NCBI GenBank assembly: GCA_900540885.1
Contig: UQHJ01000108.1
Location: 1-5,803, forward strand
Direction of reading: 5' to 3'
DNA: 5,803 nt
Origin: an uncultured Prevotella sp.
GTDB lineage: Bacteria; Bacteroidota; Bacteroidia; Bacteroidales; Bacteroidaceae
Under the pieces are notes generated by a model. The model was not told the DNA's origin. It saw only the letters and a program-made list of their open reading frames with translations, and ran no database searches. The translations under genes were made by a program, and so were the position numbers. Below, in pieces: positions 1-5,803 of the stretch (position 1 is its first letter; each line of letters opens with the position of its first letter).

Positions 1-47
1 TCTCGCGCTAAGCGACTATAAGTAGATGCTCAAAACCTGCTGCTGCC

Positions 48-64
48 GCGGGTTACAAACCCGC
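48..64. repeat. REP-like short palindrome
   Basis: GCGGGTT and AACCCGC form a perfect 7-bp inverted repeat around a 3-nt centre (ACA), next to a CTGCTGC stretch and a run of C. Short GC-rich palindromes of the pattern GCGG-TTACAAA-CCGC are common intergenic repeats in Bacteroidetes, often as REP-type elements. That family link is from memory; only the palindrome is directly seen. It lies beyond the terminator of the leftward genes, and the element may continue past the window edge. It could also be an accidental hairpin or part of a terminator for a gene to the left. Confidence 0.4.
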
Positions 65-112
65 CCCCCAATTAGGCCGACAAATTGCAGTTTTCCATTC
101 ATTTCTACAAAC

Positions 113-152
113 GATAAGTGGCAGTAAGCTTTAATGCTTACTGCCACTTATC
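113..152 (-). terminator. Strong stem-loop terminator after the secreted-protein gene
   Basis: GATAAGTGGCAGTAAGC (113-129) and GCTTACTGCCACTTATC (136-152) are perfect reverse complements, giving a 17-bp stem with a 6-nt loop. It starts 23 nt after the stop codon of the leftward gene at 176-1903. Position and stem strength fit a transcription terminator. The T-tract after the stem is short on the minus strand (GTTTGTAG), so it is not a textbook intrinsic terminator. The stem could equally stop or process transcripts coming from the left. No gene is seen in 1-175 apart from this stem and the small palindrome at 48-64. Confidence 0.75.
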
Positions 153-175
153 TATTTACTCGTGACGATAGATGT

Positions 176-1903
176 TTAGTCCACTAAAATCTTCTCGTCG
201 TTCAATACGTATACCCCTTTGTGCAGACGAAGGGTGCGCTTACCATTCACCATGTCATTAAAAATTACGCGGCCTTGATCATCAACCAACAACACATGAG
301 TGGGTTGGGTTGTACTGAGATAAAGTTTCTCAGCCGCAATTTTAAAATTTAGCTTCTTAGCATCAGCTTGATTATTGGTAATACCCGTTGTGCTACGGAA
401 CTGACCGTCGATGCTCACCTCACCGTCAATGATTCGAGCAGGAATGGTGAAAGTGCCGTCAGCATTAAAGTCGGAAGCACGGACGATATACTCGTCATAC
501 TGCTTCGTGCCATACTTATTGTATTGATTGCCCGTGAGGTTGTAGCCGTGGCTGATAACCAAAGAGTCAATCTCAAAACCATTGGCAGGAGTAGCCTTAA
601 TCTTTACAGCCTTACCAAAGTCAGTCTGATAGCTAACGAGTTCCGTGCCGTCTTCCAAAGTGATAAAACCATTACGACTGGCAGCAGAGAGGCTTACCTT
701 ATCAGTATGAACGTTCAAGCGCGTATCAACAATGAAGCCACCATTCGACTTAATGCTATTGGTCGTCGTATTACGGCCTGCAGGGTCGAGGTTACCCCAG
801 TCTACCTTGTAACGCATACGGTAGAAACCTGGCTGGAGGTCAGAGGGAAGGGTAAAGGCCGGTGTGCTAAGGTTGTTTCGGTTGTCACCACTCAAAGCTG
901 TACCGTCATACTTATAACCACTTTTGTCCTCAACCATTTCGAGATAGTAATAGCTTACGAGGTCGCAGCCCTTAGTAGCCTTATGAGTAGACTCATCGAA
1001 TGAAGCGTTGAACTGTCCATCGTCTCCCTTGTCGAGGTAAACAAAACCATTCATCCAACCACCACCTTGGTAGTCGATAGAGGGAGTGACAGTCTGACCA
1101 GCCTTGGCCGTAAACGCATGATCAGTTACATCGCGATAAATGAGCTGTGGACTGACAGAACCTACACTGATAGACTGCTTCGTTGCGCCTTTAGGCTGGA
1201 GCGTGATAGCCTTCACATAGCGTTCGGGCTTATCGACTGCCGTTTCTTTGTCATAATTTAAGCCATAGTAAGAAGCCACCTTGATACGCGGTTCTGCATT
1301 ATTGTTCACTTCTATGTCGTCAATATAGGCAGCATAGTCGCTCGTCATCTCTTGTGGAGAATTGACATCAGGCACGATGACGAGACTATGAATTTGTACG
1401 CCATTGCACGCCTTGATAGGGAATACGGCATCAAACCACTGGTTGGCTACAGTACTGTTAGAAGAATATACCCATACCTGCTCCACATCGTTGCTTTGGC
1501 CAGCGCGATCGGGGCGCTTGCCCAAACCGACTAACATAACACGGCCCTCAAGAGGCTTATACATCTTGACGTGAACGTAAATGTATTCAGGAGTAAGGTC
1601 GAAGGGAGTATTGAGGTCGACGCGCACACCAAACGTGTTGCTACCAAAGCGTGAACGCTGTACGCCAACGATTTTCTTTGAGTCGTTTACTACGTCACCA
1701 TTGTCATTCGTAGTAGGCAAGAAGTTGTCAATAACAGCCGCATTACCCTTGAGTTCGCCCGTGCGGAAGGGAGATTCCTCCCAGGTGTCGTAAACGCCCA
1801 CCGACTTGTAGCCAGCAGCGTCTTCAAAGTCCACCTTAGTTGTTTGCGCCATTAAGTTAATTGGCAGGGCCAATGCTGCAAGCGCGAAATATTTTGTATT
1901 CAT
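176..1903 (-). CDS. Secreted multidomain protein, GEVED-like domain and T9SS-type C-terminal tail
   Basis: A 575-residue protein with no function that I recognise. Residues 1-20 are a signal peptide ending in LMAQ, with no lipobox cysteine. Residues about 23-200 look like a beta-sandwich of the carbohydrate-binding kind, closing with YIDDIEV (193-199). Residues about 228-398 resemble a GEVED-type domain: WMNGFVYLDKGDDGQF (283-298) is an acidic, possibly calcium-binding loop, and FTLPSDLQPGFYRMRY (350-365) matches the family's closing strand. Residues about 400-503 look like another Ig- or repeat-like beta domain (TPANGFEIDSL at 438-448). The last 60 residues (LLVDDQGRVIF, then HKGVYVLNDEKILVD) resemble a T9SS type A sorting domain, which would place the protein on the cell surface or outside the cell. 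No glycoside hydrolase catalytic motif is visible. The start is 19 nt after the fucosidase stop, so the two genes are probably co-transcribed. Glycan binding or adhesion is inference. Confidence 0.85.
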   Translation of the reverse strand: MNTKYFALAALALPINLMAQTTKVDFEDAAGYKSVGVYDTWEESPFRTGELKGNAAVIDNFLPTTNDNGDVVNDSKKIVGVQRSRFGSNTFGVRVDLNTPFDLTPEYIYVHVKMYKPLEGRVMLVGLGKRPDRAGQSNDVEQVWVYSSNSTVANQWFDAVFPIKACNGVQIHSLVIVPDVNSPQEMTSDYAAYIDDIEVNNNAEPRIKVASYYGLNYDKETAVDKPERYVKAITLQPKGATKQSISVGSVSPQLIYRDVTDHAFTAKAGQTVTPSIDYQGGGWMNGFVYLDKGDDGQFNASFDESTHKATKGCDLVSYYYLEMVEDKSGYKYDGTALSGDNRNNLSTPAFTLPSDLQPGFYRMRYKVDWGNLDPAGRNTTTNSIKSNGGFIVDTRLNVHTDKVSLSAASRNGFITLEDGTELVSYQTDFGKAVKIKATPANGFEIDSLVISHGYNLTGNQYNKYGTKQYDEYIVRASDFNADGTFTIPARIIDGEVSIDGQFRSTTGITNNQADAKKLNFKIAAEKLYLSTTQPTHVLLVDDQGRVIFNDMVNGKRTLRLHKGVYVLNDEKILVD

Positions 1904-1922
1904 TGTAATGATTCGTTGGGTG

Positions 1923-3446
1923 TTAGAAAATAGCTACGTTTTCGAGTGTAGGACAAGCCTTGCTATCTTTGATAGTTACACGCAAGTACTTCACCTTGTT
2001 AGGATTGGCAGGATAGCTGCTCTGCGTGCTGCCATTAAGCGGAATGATGCGCTTGTAGCCAATCGTAGAAGTGGTGATTTTGCCGCCACGCTTAGTCCAT
2101 GACTTGCCGTCGTTGCTCGTCTCGATTGTAAACGATTTTACGCGCTGACCAAGCTTGATGTGCTCTTGCAATACCACGTAGCGAAGAGGCTGTGCCTCGT
2201 TCCACTTAAAGGTAAGGCTGGCACTCTTCACCCCATCGTTAGTTGCCCAATAAGTGAGCGAATCGCCGTCGATGATGTTAGCCACGTCGAAGTTACGACC
2301 TGTACCAGCATCACGTGTCTCGTTAGCAGTAATTTCGGCCGTTGTTGCGTAGTTGGTACCTCCTAAACGCTTCTTGAGCGTTTCGCCAAACGTTTTGAGT
2401 GCATTCACAGTAGCAGTAGGCAACTTACCGCTCTTGTCAGGCGGACAATTGAGAATGAGAGTCGCATTGCGACCTACCGTTTCGAGATACATCTGGAAGA
2501 GGCGCTCGTTGCTCAATACACCTTCGCCTGCATGCCAAAACCAACCGCCAGTGGTGAGTTTAGCATCACTCTCGCCAGGTTCCCACACCCAACCGTTCTG
2601 CGTACCATACATACCATTCTTCTCGGCAGCATAGCCATATTCTTCAGGACTCCAGTTGGTTTCGCCAGCCCAGCCCTCTTCATTACCAATCCAGCGGCTT
2701 TCACCACCTACGCCCCAAAGTACGCAATCAGGACACACCTTGTGAACGGTATCACGTAAGTTAGGCACGTCGTAGTAAGTCGCGCGGTCAATGTTTCGAG
2801 TGCCGCCTTCTCCACCATAATAACCGTCGCCACCATTGGCACCGTCAAACCACATTTCAAATTGGTCGGTGCCATAAGCTGCCAACTCTGCACACTGACG
2901 GAGGAATACGTCCTTTACGTAAGAGTCCTTACCATATTGTGCATTGTTGCGATCCCAAGGTGAAACGTAGAAGCCATACTTCATGCCCAACTTCTTAGCT
3001 GCGGCAGCAAAGTCGCGCGGAATGTTGGTCTTTTTAGCATTGGCATTGCTTGACGAAGTGACGTTGTGTGTCGTAGTGGCAGTAGGCCAAAGGCAGAAGC
3101 CATCGTGGTGTTTAACAACGGCAATGCCGCCCTTCATACCAGCCGCCTTAACAGCTTTGAGCCATTGCTCGGGGTCGGGCACTGCGGTGGGAGCAAATTG
3201 GCTTTCGTTTTCATTGCCATAGCCCCACTCATCACCCGTATAGGTATTCATGCCGTAGTGGAAGAAGGCATAAAACTCTGTGTATTGCCACTTGAGTTGG
3301 CGCGGCGAGGGCACGGGGTGAACCGGTGCGGGCTCGTTTTCAGCATTTGCCTTTACCTCATTTACTAACTGCAACTGGGCATTAGCCGTGAGCGTAGCAG
3401 AAGCCATGAGGCAGAGCGCTGAAAATAGTTTTGTAATGTGCTTCAT
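1923..3446 (-). CDS. Secreted GH29 alpha-L-fucosidase with C-terminal F5/8C (CBM32-like) domain
   Basis: A 507-residue exo-glycosidase that should release alpha-linked L-fucose from glycans with retention of configuration. Residues 1-23 form a type I signal peptide ending in ANA; there is no lipobox and no T9SS tail, so a periplasmic location is likely. The GH29 barrel spans about 40-360. It contains FFHYGMNTYTGDEWGYG (61-77), VVKHHDGFCLW (110-120), YGFYVSPWDRN (157-167) and FEMWFDGANGG (196-206), where D201 is the expected nucleophile. The RWIGNEEG stretch (251-258) is where I expect the acid/base glutamate, tentatively E256. Residues about 370-507 form an F5/8 type C domain (VANIIDGDSLTYWAT, then SFTIETSNDGKSW). 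This architecture suggests GH29 subfamily B, whose members prefer alpha-1,3/4-fucose on branched Lewis-type structures; that specificity is inferred. The gene starts 27 nt after rsmD and no clear promoter is seen in that gap. Confidence 0.95.
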   Translation of the reverse strand: MKHITKLFSALCLMASATLTANAQLQLVNEVKANAENEPAPVHPVPSPRQLKWQYTEFYAFFHYGMNTYTGDEWGYGNENESQFAPTAVPDPEQWLKAVKAAGMKGGIAVVKHHDGFCLWPTATTTHNVTSSSNANAKKTNIPRDFAAAAKKLGMKYGFYVSPWDRNNAQYGKDSYVKDVFLRQCAELAAYGTDQFEMWFDGANGGDGYYGGEGGTRNIDRATYYDVPNLRDTVHKVCPDCVLWGVGGESRWIGNEEGWAGETNWSPEEYGYAAEKNGMYGTQNGWVWEPGESDAKLTTGGWFWHAGEGVLSNERLFQMYLETVGRNATLILNCPPDKSGKLPTATVNALKTFGETLKKRLGGTNYATTAEITANETRDAGTGRNFDVANIIDGDSLTYWATNDGVKSASLTFKWNEAQPLRYVVLQEHIKLGQRVKSFTIETSNDGKSWTKRGGKITTSTIGYKRIIPLNGSTQSSYPANPNKVKYLRVTIKDSKACPTLENVAIF

Positions 3447-3473
3447 GTTATACGTAACTGTTTTAAAAGATGA

Positions 3474-4037
3474 TTATTCTGTTGTTGTAAGTTCTTCGTC
3501 CGTTGCCTTACGGAAGAAACTGAAATTGACACTGCCGTAGGCGCGATGTTCTACGAAGTCGGAGCGAGAGGAGAAGTCGTAAGTCTTGCCGTGTTCGAGT
3601 ACAAAGAGTCCACCTTCTTTGACCAAGGCCGAATTCATTACGCGATCGGGGAGTTCGCCTAATTCGGGGAGTGCATAAGGAGGGTCGGCAAAGACGAGGT
3701 CGAACGACTCCTTACAGCGTTCGATAAAGCGCAAGGCATCGCCACACATGGGCAACCAAGCCTCATCGCCCAGCGTGCGTTGGCACTGCTGAATGAAGGC
3801 AAAATGTTTGCGATCTTTTTCGATAGTAGTAACACGTTGGCAACCTCGCGAAACGAGTTCGAGCGATATGCTGCCCGTACCGCCAAAGAGGTCGAGCGCA
3901 GTAACGTCTTCAAAGTCGACGTAAGCGCGCAATACATTGAAGAGATTTTCTTTGGCAAAGTCGGTAGTAGGACGCGCCTTAAACGTGCGTGGCACTTCAA
4001 AGTGGCGTCCTTTATATTTTCCAGTTATTATTCGCAT
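3474..4037 (-). CDS. rsmD: 16S rRNA (guanine966-N2)-methyltransferase RsmD
   Basis: A 187-residue SAM-dependent methyltransferase acting on G966 (E. coli numbering) of 16S rRNA in the small ribosomal subunit. The start is set at ATG 4037 because the family begins with MRIITGKYKGR; an open frame continues 40 codons upstream to 4157, but it runs through the repeat/hairpin and encodes nothing family-like. Visible motifs are RPTTDFAKENLFNVL (22-36), the SAM-binding loop ALDLFGGTGSISLE (47-60), the acidic residue after strand 2 in TTIEKD (70-75), and catalytic DPPY (118-121). Length is normal for the family. There is no Shine-Dalgarno sequence: the bases before the start are pyrimidine-rich on the coding strand. 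DUF3822 lies upstream, as is usual in Bacteroidetes, but here the two genes are split by a 205-nt repeat block. Confidence 0.96.
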   Translation of the reverse strand: MRIITGKYKGRHFEVPRTFKARPTTDFAKENLFNVLRAYVDFEDVTALDLFGGTGSISLELVSRGCQRVTTIEKDRKHFAFIQQCQRTLGDEAWLPMCGDALRFIERCKESFDLVFADPPYALPELGELPDRVMNSALVKEGGLFVLEHGKTYDFSSRSDFVEHRAYGSVNFSFFRKATDEELTTTE

Positions 4038-4071
4038 AGGGAAGAAGGAGGGAAAAATGTGAGAATGTGAG

Positions 4072-4174
4072 AATGTGCAAATGAGAGAATGTGCAAATGG
4101 TCGCTTTCTCTTGCTGCATTTGTGGAAGTGTGCAAGTAAAGGCGACCATTTGCACATTTACACATTTGCACATT
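4072..4174. repeat. Long imperfect hairpin between DUF3822 and rsmD
   Basis: AATGTGCAAATGGTCGC (4088-4104) is perfectly complementary to GCGACCATTTGCACATT (4142-4158), a 17-bp inner stem. Outside it, after a 4x4 internal loop, AATGTGCAAATG (4072-4083) pairs with CATTTGCACATT (4163-4174) for 12 more bp. Inside, TTT (4105-4107) can pair with AAA (4138-4140), and CTTGC (4110-4114) with GCAAG (4132-4136), so most of the 103 nt can fold. On the minus-strand transcript it sits between the DUF3822 stop and the rsmD start. It could be an attenuator, an mRNA processing or stability site, or a mobile miniature repeat. No long T-tract follows it. Confidence 0.8.
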
Positions 4175-4186
4175 TGCACATTTGCA
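4147..4186. repeat. Tandem repeat of the 8-bp unit CATTTGCA, five copies
   Basis: Five head-to-tail octamers: CATTTGCA, CATTTACA, then CATTTGCA three times. The same unit occurs inverted in the left arm of the adjacent hairpin (TGCAAATG at 4076-4083 and 4092-4099). Arrays of TTTGCACA type occur in intergenic DNA of Bacteroidales as far as I recall. Such short-period arrays are prone to slippage, so copy number probably varies between strains. The array is noncoding: it lies after the DUF3822 stop and before the rsmD start. Confidence 0.9.
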
Positions 4187-4224
4187 CATTAAACAGGCAT
4201 TTGCACATTAAACAGGCATTTGCA
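4187..4224. repeat. Two perfect 19-bp tandem copies next to the octamer array
   Basis: CATTAAACAGGCATTTGCA occurs at 4187-4205 and again at 4206-4224 without a change, followed by a truncated CATT. Each copy ends in the octamer CATTTGCA, so the 19-bp unit looks like an octamer expanded by an 11-bp insert and then duplicated. The identical copies suggest recent duplication. The array ends 18 bp from the DUF3822 stop codon. Confidence 0.92.
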
Positions 4225-4242
4225 CATTCGTCATTAAATATT

Positions 4243-5025
4243 TTATGACCTCAGAACTGCACACATCAAGTCGTATGGAACGCCTTCAGTGGTAGAAACG
4301 ATGCTGCGGTTAAACTCAGCCGAAGGATTGACAGGGTAAACACGTGCTGCATACTTCTGCAACTCGTCAATAACGGGGTTGCGCAAGGAAGGAATACCCG
4401 CAACGAAGATAGGGGTTTCGTTCATATTGAGCGCTAAGTGACGCGCTAAATTAAATACGTAGTAGTCAACATCGGTAAGGGTGCGGACGTTGTAGGTGTT
4501 GAGCATTACCAAACGACTATCGTCCAACACCATCACATCTATTACGCCATCGTGCGTGTAGACAAAGAGACGTCGGTCATTGGTCGTGGCCAATCCCTTC
4601 TGAGCAAAGTGCTGCACAACGGGGGTGAGAGCTGAGGTGTAACGTACTTCGCCAAACACCTCTTCTAATGTGTGACAAGTACTCTCGGCCAAGGCAAAAA
4701 GGAATACCACATTGGAGGCGGGTACGGTGTCGTAAAAGATGCGGCGCTTCTCATCTGGCGAAAAACAAAAGTTATAGGTCGTTTCGACATCTTCCTCTTG
4801 AAACTCAACCAAAGGAATAGGAGTGACGGGAGCATTGACATACACCTCGACGCGCTCATATTGTTGTTGCAGCAAGGCTACTTGTTGCATCGCTAAACGA
4901 AGGTTAACAGTAAGCGAGGCTTGTGGACGCACGTGATAGGGTTGAAACTGAAACTCAGGGGTACCCGTCTTTTCGTAATGTGCAAAGCAAATGTCTGTAT
5001 CAGATATTCGTATGTGTAAAAGCAT
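4243..5025 (-). CDS. DUF3822 family protein
   Basis: A 260-residue cytoplasmic protein of unknown function, assigned to DUF3822 from overall pattern and from its place upstream of rsmD, the usual Bacteroidetes arrangement. No signal peptide or membrane segment is seen. It opens with a short-strand pattern (LLHIRISDTDICFAHYE), followed by VYVNAPVTPIPLVEFQEEDV (61-80) and YNFCFSPDEKR (84-94). A second half starts around 150 (RRLFVYTHDGVIDVMVLDD) and runs to IFVAGIPS (206-213). The two similar halves with a DGVIDVMV-type turn recall an actin/hexokinase-like (ASKHA) fold; this is inference from pattern only. The start is 7 nt after the vanZ-like stop, which indicates co-transcription. A link to rsmD in ribosome biogenesis or housekeeping is suggested only by neighbourhood. 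Confidence 0.85.
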   Translation of the reverse strand: MLLHIRISDTDICFAHYEKTGTPEFQFQPYHVRPQASLTVNLRLAMQQVALLQQQYERVEVYVNAPVTPIPLVEFQEEDVETTYNFCFSPDEKRRIFYDTVPASNVVFLFALAESTCHTLEEVFGEVRYTSALTPVVQHFAQKGLATTNDRRLFVYTHDGVIDVMVLDDSRLVMLNTYNVRTLTDVDYYVFNLARHLALNMNETPIFVAGIPSLRNPVIDELQKYAARVYPVNPSAEFNRSIVSTTEGVPYDLMCAVLRS

Positions 5026-5032
5026 GAAATGT

Positions 5033-5434
5033 CTATTTTATAAGCCACTTAGGACGCACCCTCTTGAGCGCCCACAACACAACAAGGGCAAGGAGTACGC
5101 CCGTGCTATTGGCGACAAAGTCAACCCAATCGCCCGAACGATAGGTGGTAAGATATTCCTGTGCCAACTCTATTGCCCCACTCATCACAATGGGACAAAT
5201 AATGGCCAATAGGGACAAACGCACCTTGCTCCAATGACAATGACTGCGAAGGTATTCTACCCAAAATACGCTACACGTACCTAAATACATAGACATGTGT
5301 ACCCACTTGTCAAAGAATGCAATATTATCAAACGTATGAATACGTGGTGGGCGAAATAGGCATAAATACCAAATGAGCAATACGCAAAACACTGTGAAGC
5401 GAAACTTCTTTAGCAAATGATATGCTCCTTGCAT
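5033..5434 (-). CDS. VanZ-family integral membrane protein
   Basis: A 133-residue protein with four predicted membrane segments at about 12-28, 43-60, 73-93 and 103-122. It has the VanZ-type motifs DKWVHMSMYLG (42-52) and GAIELAQEYLTTYRSGDWVD (86-105), continuing to FVANSTG (106-112). The polar residues E89, Q92, R99, D102, D105 and N109 in this stretch are the conserved signature. VanZ proteins take their name from a teicoplanin-resistance accessory gene, but most chromosomal homologues like this one have no tested role and should not be read as resistance genes. The start is 6 nt after the DUF4250 stop and the stop is 7 nt before DUF3822, so the three genes form a tight operon. The C-terminus is basic (KRVRPKWLIK), consistent with a cytoplasmic end. 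Confidence 0.92.
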   Translation of the reverse strand: MQGAYHLLKKFRFTVFCVLLIWYLCLFRPPRIHTFDNIAFFDKWVHMSMYLGTCSVFWVEYLRSHCHWSKVRLSLLAIICPIVMSGAIELAQEYLTTYRSGDWVDFVANSTGVLLALVVLWALKRVRPKWLIK

Positions 5435-5440
5435 GGGGAT

Positions 5441-5614
5441 TTACCAAAACTTATTTTGTTCAGCGTTATATTCAAATCCTACTTGTGCGAGGGTGTCTTC
5501 TAAATGTTTGCGGTCAACGTTCATATCGTCGCAAAGCGCATCAAGCGAATCGTATTCATCGCGCAGCTTCATATTTACTGCGCTAAAGAGCATCATAGGG
5601 TCTTGTGGTAGCAT
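5441..5614 (-). CDS. DUF4250 domain-containing small protein
   Basis: A 57-residue protein of unknown function. I recognise the family from the N-terminus MLPQDPMMLFSAVNMKLRDE and the segment DSLDALCDDMNVDRKHLEDT, which reads like a small helical, possibly helix-turn-helix-like, fold. The start at 5614 is chosen over an upstream in-frame ATG at 5740 because the family begins with MLPQDP and because a promoter lies at 5644-5675, inside the longer frame. The leader just upstream of the ATG is A/T-rich (ATACCAATATAAATAGT), as is typical of Bacteroidetes genes lacking a Shine-Dalgarno. It is the first gene of the run and is followed after 6 nt by the vanZ-like gene. There is no membrane segment or signal peptide. 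Confidence 0.9.
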   Translation of the reverse strand: MLPQDPMMLFSAVNMKLRDEYDSLDALCDDMNVDRKHLEDTLAQVGFEYNAEQNKFW

Positions 5615-5643
5615 ACTATTTATATTGGTATATTTTCTCTTTG

Positions 5644-5675
5644 CAAATGTACGGCTTTTATTTGGGTCTTTCAAG
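5644..5675 (-). promoter_or_regulatory. Bacteroidetes sigma-ABfr-type promoter for the DUF4250 operon
   Basis: On the minus strand TACATTTG (5651-5644) matches the Bacteroidetes -7 consensus TAnnTTTG exactly. CTTG (5675-5672) stands 20 nt upstream in the place of the -33 TTTG/TTG element. Transcription would begin near 5637, leaving a leader of about 23 nt before the DUF4250 ATG. No equally good match was found by eye in front of rsmD or the fucosidase gene, so this may drive several genes. Confidence 0.75.
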
Positions 5676-5745
5676 CTACAAGAATGTAAACTGCAATTTA
5701 AAAACTTAACAAGAATGAACATTAACGAAATAATTAACAAAAAAA

Positions 5746-5790
5746 ATTAATGGCATAATTAATGTTCAATTAATGATAATTAATGTTCAA
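5746..5790. promoter_or_regulatory. Phased ATTAATG repeats, possible operator
   Basis: Four ATTAATG heptamers start at 5746, 5758, 5769 and 5779, which are 12, 11 and 10 bp apart, about one helical turn each. Two of them belong to an exact 15-bp direct repeat, ATAATTAATGTTCAA (5755-5769 and 5776-5790), with a period of 21 bp. An inverted copy, TGAACATTAA, lies at 5716-5725. The stretch 5676-5803 holds no gene and is strongly AT-rich. It lies upstream of the DUF4250 promoter and may also serve a gene beyond the right edge. Binding-site function is inferred from spacing only; AT-rich low complexity could produce similar patterns. Confidence 0.45.
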
Positions 5791-5803
5791 AACAACGCGC
5801 GAA

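Noticed and set aside
368..1003. A 211-codon plus-strand open frame
   Set aside because: It lies entirely antisense to the secreted-protein gene, shows no recognisable domain, and that gene is well supported by signal peptide and domain pattern.
2983..3368. Overlapping plus-strand open frames of 79 and 100 codons
   Set aside because: They are antisense to the conserved GH29 catalytic domain and have no family features.
4038..4157. A 40-codon in-frame N-terminal extension of rsmD
   Set aside because: The extension reads through the repeats and hairpin, gives a low-complexity Cys/His/Phe/Ser-rich peptide, and RsmD proteins begin at MRIITG.
4147..4224. A CRISPR array
   Set aside because: The repeat units are 8 and 19 bp, directly adjacent with no unique spacers, and no cas gene is present.
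5033..5434. A glycopeptide resistance gene, from the VanZ name
   Set aside because: Only the VanZ fold is seen; there are no vanHAX or vanRS genes, and such homologues are common housekeeping genes in Bacteroidetes.
82..5699. A 12-bp inverted match, AAATTGCAGTTT at 82-93 and its complement at 5688-5699, as ends of a mobile element
   Set aside because: A few 12-bp matches are expected by chance in a window of this size, there is no transposase, and the genes between are ordinary chromosomal genes.
5615..5740. A 42-residue N-terminal extension of the DUF4250 protein
   Set aside because: It overlaps the promoter at 5644-5675, and the family starts at MLPQDP.

Overview
The window looks like chromosomal DNA of a Bacteroidales bacterium, most likely Prevotellaceae or a close relative. 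The evidence is a Bacteroidetes-type promoter (TACATTTG with an upstream TTG), starts without Shine-Dalgarno sequences, the Bacteroidetes-typical DUF3822-rsmD pair, a DUF4250 protein, and a secreted protein whose C-terminus resembles a type IX secretion (T9SS) sorting domain. All six supported genes lie on the minus strand, so transcription runs from the right edge to the left. No plus-strand gene is convincing.

In transcription order: an AT-rich, gene-free leader region (about 5676-5803) carries regularly spaced ATTAATG heptamers. A promoter (5644-5675) precedes a 57-residue DUF4250 protein (5441-5614), a VanZ-family membrane protein (5033-5434) and a DUF3822 protein (4243-5025). These three genes are separated by only 6 and 7 nt. 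A 205-nt gap follows (4038-4242), filled by short tandem repeats and a long hairpin. Then come rsmD (3474-4037, 16S rRNA methyltransferase), a secreted GH29 alpha-L-fucosidase with a C-terminal F5/8C-type domain (1923-3446), and a large secreted multidomain beta-sandwich protein with a GEVED-like domain and a T9SS-like tail (176-1903). A perfect 17-bp stem-loop (113-152) just past the last stop is a good terminator candidate. The left edge carries a short REP-like palindrome (48-64).

The window therefore joins two functional blocks: a housekeeping/membrane group (DUF4250, vanZ-like, DUF3822, rsmD) and a two-gene glycan-utilisation module. The fucosidase probably removes fucose from host-type or plant glycans. 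The downstream protein looks non-catalytic and may bind glycan or protein at the cell surface. The 27-nt and 19-nt gaps would allow read-through from rsmD, but a separate promoter for the glycan pair cannot be excluded. No defence system, mobile element with a transposase, CRISPR array, tRNA or rRNA was seen. The most unusual parts are the repeat/hairpin block before rsmD and the uncharacterised secreted partner of the fucosidase.
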